DNA from: Thalassolituus sp. UBA674
GTDB taxonomy: Bacteria > Pseudomonadota > Gammaproteobacteria > Pseudomonadales > Oceanobacteraceae
Length of the DNA: 42,733 bases
Assembly (NCBI GenBank): GCA_002298335.1
Contig: DBNK01000028.1
Coordinates: forward strand, 1 to 42,733
Direction of reading: 5' to 3'
In this document: positions 17,334-25,384 of the stretch, one piece after another
Numbering within the stretch: the first letter of the stretch is position 1
How the letters are laid out: each line of letters begins with the position of its first letter
The notes under the pieces: generated by a model
Seen by the model: the letters and a program-made list of their open reading frames with translations, nothing else
The model's database searches: none
Told to the model about the DNA's origin: nothing
Translations under genes and position numbers: made by a program

Positions 17334-18719
17334 TTACGCGAAGGTATCCAGCAAAGAGAGACTGGCAACCTTAGCTTCCGCAACAGGACTATCACCGCCA
17401 CTGCCGTCCGCAGCCAGCATGCCGTCCGCCGGAGCGCTCTGCCCGCCCTGCTGGTCACCAGTCTGCTGACCACCGCCGGACTGTTGTCCCTGGGTACCGG
17501 TCTGTACATCAAAGCCCGCCAGCTCAAGTCCCTGACTGTTCAGAGCATCACGCAGGCGCTGTGCGCTGGATTCCAGCACATCACGCACATGGTGACTGGA
17601 TGCATGAATCTGCACGTTGGCCTGGTCCTGATTCACATGCAGTTTGATCTCAAGACTGCCCAGTTCGGGTGGGTCGAGATGAATTCTGGCGTGCTGCATT
17701 TCGTCAGCCACCATCGTCAAAACTCTGGCACCCAGTGCTGGTCCCCACTCCCGGCGGTCTTCGCCGAATCTGAGTTTATCAGCCAGCTGGTTCTGCAGTT
17801 TTTCGGCGAAGTTGTCATCACCCAGCATTTCGTCCGCATCGGTCAGCTCGGCCATGGCATCTGCCTGCTCACGGGCTTCCTGACGGACTGCCGCGGCATC
17901 GGCACCGGCCAGTACCTGCTGGGCCGGGGTCAGGCCGTTATCAGTCTGCTGAAACATGCCCGCCATGAGGCCCGGGCGGTCACGCTGCAACTGCAGGAAA
18001 TCCGGGTCATCGTTGCTTATGCCATCGGTGTTGATCAGCCCCTGGCGTCCGGCATCATCCATCAGGCCATCCTGCAGATTGTCCGTGCTTGCCTGTTGAT
18101 CCTGCATCATCTGCTGCAGGGTATTGCGCTGTTGCGCATCAGAGCGAGCCTGAGCCGCCAAGGAGTTCTCAGGATTCAGATCCGCGGAGTTCAGCGTCAT
18201 GCTGGCCGGGGCCATATCTTTCAGGCTGCTGCCCTCCGCTGACCGGTTCTGGCCTCCCGGCAGACGGCCCTGCAGCGCCTGCAGGTTCAGTGGCAGATCA
18301 CTGCTATCCGGCAGTGTGCCTTCAGTACCGGGCAGCAGAGCAGCGTCGGCAGGCATCACAGGTGTCATGTTCACCGTCAGTTGCGGTGGATCCATAATCT
18401 GCGCCAGCAGTTGGTTCAGGTCGTCTTCGCTCATGTCGTCAGGAGTCAGACCCGGCGGTAATGTCTTACCTGTGAGGTTCAGGCCGGGCGGCAATATCTG
18501 GCCGTCGGCTCCGGCCTCTGCGCCGGACAGCAACGCTGCCAGCGCCGACTGACTGTCGTCTCCGGACGTCAGTTGTGCCAACAGGTCGGAGAAGTCAGTG
18601 AGGCCGGAAGTCCCGTCAGCACTGAGTTCCAGCCGTGAGAGATCAAACCGGTCGCTCAGCGTCCCGCCGAGCGACATCAGTAAAGACATCATGGAATTGG
18701 GTGAGGTTGTGGGTGTCAT
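17334..18719 (-). CDS. fliK: FliK, hook-length control protein
   Basis: This 461-residue exported molecular ruler is rich in Gln, Ala, Asp and Leu with low complexity over about 1-310, as FliK usually is. The conserved C-terminal domain (about 325-420) has ARIHLDPPELGSLEIKLHVN and VRDVLESSAQRLRDALNSQG. The tail is Gly/Gln-rich (GQQSGGGQQTGDQQGG). FliK measures the hook and triggers the FlhB switch. It is separated by 66 bases from the upstream STAS gene and has its own candidate sigma-54 promoter. Confidence 0.93.
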   Translation of the reverse strand: MTPTTSPNSMMSLLMSLGGTLSDRFDLSRLELSADGTSGLTDFSDLLAQLTSGDDSQSALAALLSGAEAGADGQILPPGLNLTGKTLPPGLTPDDMSEDDLNQLLAQIMDPPQLTVNMTPVMPADAALLPGTEGTLPDSSDLPLNLQALQGRLPGGQNRSAEGSSLKDMAPASMTLNSADLNPENSLAAQARSDAQQRNTLQQMMQDQQASTDNLQDGLMDDAGRQGLINTDGISNDDPDFLQLQRDRPGLMAGMFQQTDNGLTPAQQVLAGADAAAVRQEAREQADAMAELTDADEMLGDDNFAEKLQNQLADKLRFGEDRREWGPALGARVLTMVADEMQHARIHLDPPELGSLEIKLHVNQDQANVQIHASSHHVRDVLESSAQRLRDALNSQGLELAGFDVQTGTQGQQSGGGQQTGDQQGGQSAPADGMLAADGSGGDSPVAEAKVASLSLLDTFA

Positions 18720-18752
18720 GCCGTTCTCCTGATCGGGCTTTTACTGACTATC

Positions 18753-18768
18753 AGCAAAAGTGAGGCCA
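18753..18768 (-). promoter_or_regulatory. sigma-54 promoter candidate of fliK
   Basis: On the minus strand the sequence is TGGCCTCACTTTTGCT. It keeps TGGC at -24 and TTGCT at -12 with the correct 5-base gap and differs only at two less-critical bases. Transcription would start near 18741, about 22 bases before the fliK ATG. Confidence 0.55.
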
Positions 18769-18785
18769 GTTCATCAGAGAGCGGA

Positions 18786-19103
18786 TCAGTCGGCGATCAG
18801 GCCCTGCAGGTCTGCGGCACGCAGCAGCCGCAGCGAATCACCGGAGGCATTATGTATTGCCAGCCCCAGCCCCCGGGCATTCAGCCGGTCAGCCAACTGG
18901 CGGATCAGGGTCAGTGCACAGGCATCCAGATACGTGACAGCGCCCAGATCAAGCCGTACCCGGCCGGTCACTTCGGCAGCGGCAGCAGCCTGAAGCTGTG
19001 GTCGCAGGCTGAAATCGAAATGCCCTCTGATGCGGATCAGCAGGTCATTTCCCTGTGGTTGGCAGTCGGCGGGCATGGGTGGTTCATTCTGGGAAAACGA
19101 CAC
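18786..19103 (-). CDS. STAS-domain protein without the phosphorylatable Ser
   Basis: This protein of about 105 residues is a lone STAS (anti-sigma-factor antagonist) domain: NDLLIRIRGHFDFSLRPQL, then RVRLDLGAVTYLDACALTLI, then GLGLAIHNASGDSLRLL. The position that normally carries the regulatory Ser after Asp (DSS/DSA) reads D-A-C, so classical phospho-control is unlikely. I use the GTG at 19103 (CAGG four bases upstream). An ATG at 19076 is the alternative. The longer frame to 19160 would overlap fliJ. Some Pseudomonas species carry STAS, HPt and phosphatase genes between fliJ and fliK. Only the STAS gene is present here. Its function is not known. Confidence 0.75.
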   Translation of the reverse strand: MSFSQNEPPMPADCQPQGNDLLIRIRGHFDFSLRPQLQAAAAAEVTGRVRLDLGAVTYLDACALTLIRQLADRLNARGLGLAIHNASGDSLRLLRAADLQGLIAD

Positions 19104-19126
19104 TATACCTGCCTGAGGTATCCGGG

Positions 19127-19585
19127 TCAGTGACGGGTGCGCAGGCTGCGTGTCACCCACTCGTCCGCTTCTACCTGTTCGGCCTTGTTCTGCTGGGCCA
19201 CGTAGCTGTCTTCCAGACGCTGGATCATCTTTTCCAGTGCCTGGGTTTTGGCGTGCAGTTCCATGTAGTGGCTGTGCGCCGTCTCAGTCTGACGCTCCAG
19301 CTGAGCCAGCTGTTTCGACTGACTCTTCAGGGCGGTTTCGATCTGGCCAATGAAGTCCATGGTGTTGTGAATGGCGCCGGAGGTAATCACACCCTTCACC
19401 GGGCTGCTGAGGTGGCGCTGGTAATCTTCGCGGTAGCTGCTCAGCTGCGTCTGCTTTTCCTGCTCATGCTGCAGTTTCTGCTGAAACTGCCCCCAGCGCT
19501 GCAGGGCCTGTTTTTCATCTTTCACCGCCAGGTCCAGAACCACTTTCAGGCGTCTGGCGCGGGGGTGATGCAGTCTCTGGTCCAT
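19127..19585 (-). CDS. fliJ: FliJ, flagellar export chaperone/ATPase stalk
   Basis: This 152-residue protein is almost entirely charged coiled coil (for example QRWGQFQQKLQHEQEKQTQL). It sits directly after fliI by 19 bases. FliJ inserts into the FliI hexamer and contacts FlhA. Sequence conservation in FliJ is low, so the call rests on position, length and coiled-coil character. Confidence 0.9.
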   Translation of the reverse strand: MDQRLHHPRARRLKVVLDLAVKDEKQALQRWGQFQQKLQHEQEKQTQLSSYREDYQRHLSSPVKGVITSGAIHNTMDFIGQIETALKSQSKQLAQLERQTETAHSHYMELHAKTQALEKMIQRLEDSYVAQQNKAEQVEADEWVTRSLRTRH

Positions 19586-19604
19586 AGGCTCCGGCCCGGA
19601 TTAA

Positions 19605-20924
19605 TTATTTAACGGGGAACAGTTTCGTGAGCGCGTCCAGACTGCTCTGGGTATCCGCACCTTCACGCAGCCCCTGACGCAGCATGGCGTTGATTTTCGG
19701 CAGACGTTCAATCGCCAGATCGAGCATCTGATCACTGCCGGGCTGATACGCGCCCACGGCAATCAGGTCTTCGTTCTGATGATGGTGTGCCAACAGCTGC
19801 TTACACAGCTGTGCCCGTTGCAGCCATTCGTCACTGACGATGTGTGGCATCACCCGGCTGACCGAAGCTTCCACATCGATGGCCGGGTAATGCCCTTTCT
19901 CGGCCAGTCGCCGTGACAGCACGATATGGCCATCAAGAATCGCCCGGCTGGCATCGGCAATCGGGTCCTGCATGTCGTCGCCTTCACTCAGTACAGTATA
20001 GAAAGCGGTGATGGAACCACCACCCTCCTGGCCGTTACCGGTACGTTCAACCAGCTTAGGCAGCTTATTGAACACCGATGGCGGATAACCTTTGGTGGCC
20101 GGTGGCTCGCCCACAGCCAGGGCAATCTCACGCTGAGCCTGGGCGTAACGGGTGAGTGAATCCATCAGCAGCAGCACGTTGCGGCCCTGATCGCGGAAAT
20201 ATTCCGCCACCGAGGTACAGTACTGGGAGGCTCTTAAGCGCATCAGTGGCGAATCATCAGCGGGTGAGGCGACGACGACAGAACGTTTGAGACCCTCTTC
20301 ACCGAGGATGTCATCAATGAATTCTTTGACTTCGCGGCCCCGCTCACCGATCAGGCCGATCACCACCACATCGGCTTTGGTGAAACGCGTCATCATGCCC
20401 AGCAGCACGGATTTACCGACACCGGAACCGGCAAACAGGCCAATACGCTGGCCACGCCCGACCGTCAGCAAGGCGTTGATGGCGCGGATACCGACGTCAA
20501 GCTGTTCGCGGATGGGAGCACGGTTGAGAGGATTGATATAGCTGCCCTGTAACTTGCCATTATCACTGGCCAGCAGCGGCCCTTTGAGATCCAGCGGGCG
20601 TCCGGCACCGTCAAGAATCCGCCCCAGCAGCTCGTCGCCCACGGGTACATCGGCGGCTTTCTGCAATGGCCAGACCCGGGCTCCGGGCTTGAGACCATCC
20701 ACCTGTTCAATCGGCATCAGGAACACCCGTTTACCGTCAAAACCCACCACTTCAGCTTCAATGATGTCGTTTTCAGCCCGGGCAATACAGCAGCGGTCAC
20801 CCACGCGTACATCAATGCCGATGGCTTCCAGCGTCAGGCCGACCATACGCACCAGTTGTCCGGAAGCGACCGGCCGGTAGTTATCAGCGGGCTTGAGATC
20901 AGCCCAGCGGCGGCTCAGGGTCAT
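19605..20924 (-). CDS. fliI: FliI, flagellum-specific export ATPase
   Basis: This 439-residue F1-beta-like ATPase has Walker A at 162-172 (GLFAGSGVGKS), Walker B VLLLMDSLTRYAQAQREI, and the type III ATPase signature PPATKGYPPSVFNKLPKLVE. It powers unfolding and export of substrates with FliH and FliJ. It overlaps the end of fliH by 26 bases, so a translational-coupling start is plausible. Confidence 0.97.
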   Translation of the reverse strand: MTLSRRWADLKPADNYRPVASGQLVRMVGLTLEAIGIDVRVGDRCCIARAENDIIEAEVVGFDGKRVFLMPIEQVDGLKPGARVWPLQKAADVPVGDELLGRILDGAGRPLDLKGPLLASDNGKLQGSYINPLNRAPIREQLDVGIRAINALLTVGRGQRIGLFAGSGVGKSVLLGMMTRFTKADVVVIGLIGERGREVKEFIDDILGEEGLKRSVVVASPADDSPLMRLRASQYCTSVAEYFRDQGRNVLLLMDSLTRYAQAQREIALAVGEPPATKGYPPSVFNKLPKLVERTGNGQEGGGSITAFYTVLSEGDDMQDPIADASRAILDGHIVLSRRLAEKGHYPAIDVEASVSRVMPHIVSDEWLQRAQLCKQLLAHHHQNEDLIAVGAYQPGSDQMLDLAIERLPKINAMLRQGLREGADTQSSLDALTKLFPVK

Positions 20925-22116
20925 CGTTCTGAGAATCCTGATCAGGGGATGGGGACGCTTCTGCGCCCTCCTCCGGAAAGTTCTGCGGCTCGCGGTTATC
21001 GAAGGCGTATTTGAGTGTTTTTTCGGTATCTGCCGGTGGTGACGGAATCACCGGATCATCGTCCTCATCCATCAGGCCTGCACTGTTCTGCTCTGTTTCA
21101 GAAAGCGTTTCAGGTCCGTTTGCCGACGTTTCTGTATTTTCTTCCTGAGGTTCTTCAACCGCTTCAGTAACCGTCTGAGCGTCTGCAGATGCCTCTTCTT
21201 CTGCAGCTTCTTCAACAGCGCCGGTTATTTCTGCATCTGAATCAGGCATCGGTTCCTCTTCCGGAGCCACATCTACCAAGGACAGTTCATCGTCATCCGG
21301 AAAATCACCGGCGCCCGCCAGCATGCGTGCAGCGAGTTCTTCCAGCGTGTGTTTAAGATGTTCACTGGCGGAATATTCAACTCTTGAGTGTTCGCTCTCA
21401 ACGCGGCACTCGCCACACTCAAGACGCTTATCAATCTGCATGGGGGGCCAGTTCAATCCCTCCTCCGAGACCTCCTGGATCAGTTCAGCATCGTCGGATG
21501 AGACCAGAATGCGTACGGCTTTTTCCCCGCCGGGCAGGGCCTCCATGGCCGCTTCCACGTAGCCGCGGATGGCCTGATTACTGGTGGTCAGCTCATGCCC
21601 CAGTACGTTACGGGCCAATTCGCTGAGAAGATTCACCATCACCTGTGGCAACTCACGGTCGCGTTCGGCGATCCCCTGCATCAGGGTGGCGGCAATACGG
21701 TTCAGGCGCCCGGCAACCGCTTCTGCTTCAACCGCCGCCTGTTGCTTACCTTCGTCATAACCCGCGCGGTTACCGGCATCTTTACCTTCGCTGAAGCCGG
21801 CGTCGTAACCGAGTTTACGGCCCTCTTCCATGCCTTCTTCACGGCCTTTCTGCACGCCCTGCTGACGACCTTCGACCAGGCCCTGTTCAAGACCGTCGTT
21901 GTAGGCTTCGCGGCGGATTTTTTCGAGTTCTTCGGCGGTCGGTGGCGAGACCCGGATGGGCTCTTCATGTTCAGAGTCATCGTCTTCGTTCGCTTCCGGT
22001 TCTTCCTTTTCGACGGCGTAAACAGGCTCATCCGTCCAGTATGGCAGACGCCAGGGCCGGGCGGCACCGGCGTGCTCAGCAGGAATAGGACGGTTGCGGT
22101 CTTTGGTTTCGCTCAT
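20899..22116 (-). CDS. fliH: FliH, export-ATPase regulator with a long acidic tail
   Basis: FliH links FliI to the C-ring. This copy is 405 residues, while many FliH proteins are about 230-270. After an acidic N-terminus (about 35-55), residues 75-123 hold 13 glycines at exact four-residue spacing, giving 12 uninterrupted GxxxG steps. The V-ATPase-E-like domain follows (about 135-270: VMVNLLSELARNVLGHE, ECGECRVESEHSRVEYSAS). Residues 271-405 are a low-complexity Glu/Asp/Ser/Pro tail with no domain I can name. The tail-coding DNA stays in frame through its overlap with fliI. The gene starts one base overlapping the fliG stop. Confidence 0.93.
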   Translation of the reverse strand: MSETKDRNRPIPAEHAGAARPWRLPYWTDEPVYAVEKEEPEANEDDDSEHEEPIRVSPPTAEELEKIRREAYNDGLEQGLVEGRQQGVQKGREEGMEEGRKLGYDAGFSEGKDAGNRAGYDEGKQQAAVEAEAVAGRLNRIAATLMQGIAERDRELPQVMVNLLSELARNVLGHELTTSNQAIRGYVEAAMEALPGGEKAVRILVSSDDAELIQEVSEEGLNWPPMQIDKRLECGECRVESEHSRVEYSASEHLKHTLEELAARMLAGAGDFPDDDELSLVDVAPEEEPMPDSDAEITGAVEEAAEEEASADAQTVTEAVEEPQEENTETSANGPETLSETEQNSAGLMDEDDDPVIPSPPADTEKTLKYAFDNREPQNFPEEGAEASPSPDQDSQNDDPEPPLG

Positions 22117-23138
22117 CAGAGCATAGCCTCACCACCACCGCCCAGCACGATTTCACCGGCATCCGCCAGACGGCGTGCCGTGGTAAGAATTTCTTTCTGC
22201 GCAGCTTCAACATCGCTGACCTTGGTCGGACCTTTGGCTTCCAGATCGTCACGCAGCAGCTCGGCGGCACGCTTCGACATGTTCTTGAAGATCTTCTCCT
22301 GAACATTGACGTCGGCTCCCTTGAGCGCCACAACCAGCTGATCGGTAGTGACCTCGCGCAGCAGAATCTGAATACCCCGGTCGTCGATGTCGACCAGGTT
22401 GTCGAAGACGAACATAAGATCCTGAATCTGGGTTCCCAGATCTTCGTCGATCTCGCTGATCTGCTCGAGCAGGTCGGCGGCGGCGGCGCTGTCCACAAAG
22501 TTGACGATGCTGGCCGCCACTTTGACACCCCCCATACTGGTGGTCTGCGAGCCGCCTTTGCCGGAGAACTGGCTTTCGAGAATATCGTTGAGCTCCTGCA
22601 GGGCACTCGGCTGAACGGCCTCCAGTGACGCCACCCGCATAATGATGTCCAGAACCACTTTTTCATCAAAGTTGGCCAGCACCTGTGCCGACTGATCCGG
22701 ATCAAGGTAGGACACCACAATCGCCTGAATCTGCGGGTGTTCGTGACGGATCAGGTCAGAAACCTGACGCGGCTCCATCCATTTGAGGGAATCAAGGCCT
22801 GTGGTACTGCCACCCAACAGAATACGGTCAATGAGGGCACCGGCTTTGTCTTCACCCAGGGCCTGCGTGAGCATACTCTTGATGTATTTGTCCGAGCCGA
22901 GACCCAGGCCACTCTGACCACTGACGGCTTCGAGGAATTCGGCGGTCACACCTTCGAGCATGGCGTGGTTGATGTTTTTCATGGACGCCATGGCAGTACC
23001 CACACGCTGTACTTCGCGTGGGCCCATGTGTTTGAGAATTTCGGCGGCGTCTTTTTCACCCAGCGCCATCAACATGATGGCCGCTTTTTCAACCCGCTCC
23101 AGACCTGCCAGAGCATTACCCTTATCGACTTCAGGCAT
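22116..23138 (-). CDS. fliG: FliG, flagellar motor switch protein
   Basis: FliG (340 residues) forms the top of the C-ring and interacts with stators through charged C-terminal residues. The N-terminus LERVEKAAIMLMALGEKDAAEILKH is typical. The middle domain contains the EHPQ signature (RHEHPQIQAIVVSYL). The C-terminal helix region IDDRGIQILLREVTTD and the following KNMSKRAAELLRDDLEA hold the torque charges. It overlaps fliF by 8 bases and fliH by 1. Confidence 0.97.
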   Translation of the reverse strand: MPEVDKGNALAGLERVEKAAIMLMALGEKDAAEILKHMGPREVQRVGTAMASMKNINHAMLEGVTAEFLEAVSGQSGLGLGSDKYIKSMLTQALGEDKAGALIDRILLGGSTTGLDSLKWMEPRQVSDLIRHEHPQIQAIVVSYLDPDQSAQVLANFDEKVVLDIIMRVASLEAVQPSALQELNDILESQFSGKGGSQTTSMGGVKVAASIVNFVDSAAAADLLEQISEIDEDLGTQIQDLMFVFDNLVDIDDRGIQILLREVTTDQLVVALKGADVNVQEKIFKNMSKRAAELLRDDLEAKGPTKVSDVEAAQKEILTTARRLADAGEIVLGGGGEAML

Positions 23139-24846
23139 TGTTGTTCACCCACTCAATGATCACCTGTGCCACCCGCGCCGGGTCTTCTGCAATCAGCGTT
23201 TTGATCGCTTCCAGCTGCCGTTCGTAGGTCTCTGAGGTACCAGGCAGCAGATATTCATCCAGACCCGCCAGTGTCACTACTTCATCATCCAGCCCTGCTT
23301 CGGCGTCTTCAAGGTCTGCCAGAAGCATGTCACTTTCGTCACGTCCTTTGTTCATCACGCTGCGGATAGTCGGGCGGATGACCCCGAAAATCAGGATCAG
23401 AATAAACAGACCGGCCAGTACCTGTTTGATCAGCTCCCAGAACCAGGGCTGCTCCCAGAAGGTCTGCTCTTCAAACAGGTTGCCGTCGCCACCGACAAAC
23501 GGTGAGTTGATGACATTCACACTGTCACCACGGGCGGCACTGAAGCCAACGGCGTCTTTCACCAGCAGTTCAATACGGGCCAGTTCTTCGGCGGTCCAGG
23601 GCTGTGGCTCAAGCACGCCCTCGGCATTCATCACGGCTTTGTCGTTGATGGCGACGGCCACGGTCAGACGACGGATCTGGCCGACCTGGTGCTGACGGTA
23701 GCTGAGTGTGCGGTCTACTTCGTAATTACGGGTTGCCTCAGAGCGGTGCTTGCCGGTTGCTGCCGCACCTCCGGCTCCGGTACCGATCGCCTGTTCCGGT
23801 GCGGTCGCTTCAGCCGGTGGCTGGTTGGACAGTGCACCGGGGATGCCGCCAGCACCATCGGCGCTGTTGGCTTCGTTAATCACCTGCTCACTGCGCAGGG
23901 CAATCAGATCCGGATTGAACAGTTCTTCGCTTTCTTCACGGCGGGTAAAATCAACGTCTGCGGAGACTTCAGCTTTGTAGTTATCCGCACCCAGCACCGG
24001 ACGCAGAATATTGTTCACGGCTTCGGTAATTGAGTCTTCAACCTTCTGCGAATACTCCAGCTGTTTATTGGCCAGCATTTCATCGGTATTGCCTTCGGTT
24101 TTGGACAGCAGATTACCGTTCTGGTCGACAATGGAGACGTCTTCACGGTCCATTTCACTGACGCTGGACGCCACCAGATTCACGATGGCCTCTACCCGTT
24201 CAGCCGACAGTTTCTGCCCCGGATACACTTCAAGGAATACCGAGGCGCGGGGTTTGCGCTGATCACGGACAAACACAGATTCTTTCGGTAACGCCAGGTG
24301 TACCCGGGCATTCCGCACGGATTTCAGACTGGCAATGGTACGTGCCAGCTCCCCTTCCAGGCCGCGACGGTAACGGGCGTTTTCAATAAACTGACTGGTA
24401 CCCAGTGCGCTGTCCTGATCCAGAACTTCAAGACCGACAGTTTTATCGTCAATGAGGCTGGCGGCGGCGAGTTTCATGCGCGCTTCGTTCAGATCTCCGG
24501 CGGGTACCATAAGCATCTGAGTGACGGGATCAATCTGAAACTGAATATTTTCACGCTGCAGAATATCGACGATATCCTGCGCGTTGTGATCCTGCATGCG
24601 GTGAATCAGTGGCTTATAGGTTGGCTCGCGCGACCAGATAAATACGGCAACGGCCAGACCAATAACCAGAGCAACACCGGCAATAACCAATATCTGGCGT
24701 GGGACCGGCAGACGATCCAGACCGGCCAGCAGTGGGTGAACAGCAACGGCACCGGCTTCTTCGCGCGATGGCTGGCTCTGGCTTTGCGGCTCTTCAGCAC
24801 CGGTGTCACTGGCACCGGCTGTGGCGTGTGCTGGAACGTTTTCCAT
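23131..24846 (-). CDS. fliF: FliF, MS-ring protein
   Basis: FliF (571 residues) builds the membrane MS-ring. It has a first transmembrane helix (ILVIAGVALVIGLAVAVFIW), the ring-building motif region with EGELARTIASLKSVRNARVHL, a second transmembrane helix (VLAGLFILILIFGVIRP), and a C-terminal tail ending in ARVAQVIIEWVNNNA that binds FliG. The linker around 320-360 is Ala/Gly-rich. It lies 14 bases after fliE. Confidence 0.97.
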   Translation of the reverse strand: MENVPAHATAGASDTGAEEPQSQSQPSREEAGAVAVHPLLAGLDRLPVPRQILVIAGVALVIGLAVAVFIWSREPTYKPLIHRMQDHNAQDIVDILQRENIQFQIDPVTQMLMVPAGDLNEARMKLAAASLIDDKTVGLEVLDQDSALGTSQFIENARYRRGLEGELARTIASLKSVRNARVHLALPKESVFVRDQRKPRASVFLEVYPGQKLSAERVEAIVNLVASSVSEMDREDVSIVDQNGNLLSKTEGNTDEMLANKQLEYSQKVEDSITEAVNNILRPVLGADNYKAEVSADVDFTRREESEELFNPDLIALRSEQVINEANSADGAGGIPGALSNQPPAEATAPEQAIGTGAGGAAATGKHRSEATRNYEVDRTLSYRQHQVGQIRRLTVAVAINDKAVMNAEGVLEPQPWTAEELARIELLVKDAVGFSAARGDSVNVINSPFVGGDGNLFEEQTFWEQPWFWELIKQVLAGLFILILIFGVIRPTIRSVMNKGRDESDMLLADLEDAEAGLDDEVVTLAGLDEYLLPGTSETYERQLEAIKTLIAEDPARVAQVIIEWVNNNA

Positions 24847-24860
24847 AATTCAGTCTTCGC

Positions 24861-25262
24861 TTACACCGGCATGTTCATGATGTCTTTATAGGCTTCGACC
24901 AGTTTATTGCGGACCTGGGTCATAGCCTGAAACGACACACTGGATTTCTGCAGGGCGATCATGACTTCGGGCAGGTCAACGGAAGGGTCGCCCTGCTCAA
25001 AACGGGTTGCCAGAGAACCGGCGGTTTTCTGGGCTTCGTTGACGTTATCAATGGCATTTTTAAACATGGACTGAAAATCCGGTACGGTATTGTCACCGGA
25101 AACTTCAGACATTTGCTGTACCTGCTGGGCCAGACGTTCAGACGCCGAGATTTTACGGTCGCCACCGGTTTCCTGAACATCGGGGGCATGTTGAGCGCGG
25201 ATCTGCTCTTTGACCTGACGCATCTGCATCAGAACGGAATTCACATCAACACGGTCAATCAT
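24861..25262 (-). CDS. fliE: FliE, MS-ring to rod junction protein
   Basis: This 133-residue protein is the adaptor between FliF and the rod and the first exported substrate. The C-terminal half is typical: FQSMFKNAIDNVNEAQKTAG and DLPEVMIALQKSSVSFQAM, ending in KLVEAYKDIMNMPV. It is the first gene of the fliEFGHIJ run and has an excellent sigma-54 promoter 85 bases upstream. Confidence 0.96.
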   Translation of the reverse strand: MIDRVDVNSVLMQMRQVKEQIRAQHAPDVQETGGDRKISASERLAQQVQQMSEVSGDNTVPDFQSMFKNAIDNVNEAQKTAGSLATRFEQGDPSVDLPEVMIALQKSSVSFQAMTQVRNKLVEAYKDIMNMPV

Positions 25263-25341
25263 AGTTACGGCCTCTGCACATCTTGGTTTTCAGTACGTCC
25301 ATTTTTTTGACGTTTTATGACGTTTTCCCCGTCATATTTAA

Positions 25342-25384
25342 GTTAATTGCAAGGGCCTTGCCAGATTGGCAAAGCCGCAATTAA
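25342..25384. repeat. 9-bp inverted repeat bracketing the fliE promoter
   Basis: GTTAATTGC (25342-25350) and GCAATTAAC (25376-25384) are perfect inverted copies with 25 bases between. The left arm overlaps the -12 element and the right arm covers the fleR stop codon. It may be an operator, or the hairpin may mark the end of the fleR mRNA. No T-run is present. Confidence 0.55.
25348..25363 (-). promoter_or_regulatory. sigma-54 promoter of the fliE operon
   Basis: On the minus strand the sequence is TGGCAAGGCCCTTGCA, a near-perfect TGGCAC-N5-TTGCA. Transcription should start near 25336. It is in the 118-base gap between fleR and fliE, as in other polar-flagellum bacteria where FleQ or FleR activates this promoter. 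Confidence 0.8.

Noticed and set aside
17484..18242. A 252-codon plus-strand frame
   Set aside because: It mirrors fliK, whose C-terminal domain and length are typical. This is a shadow.
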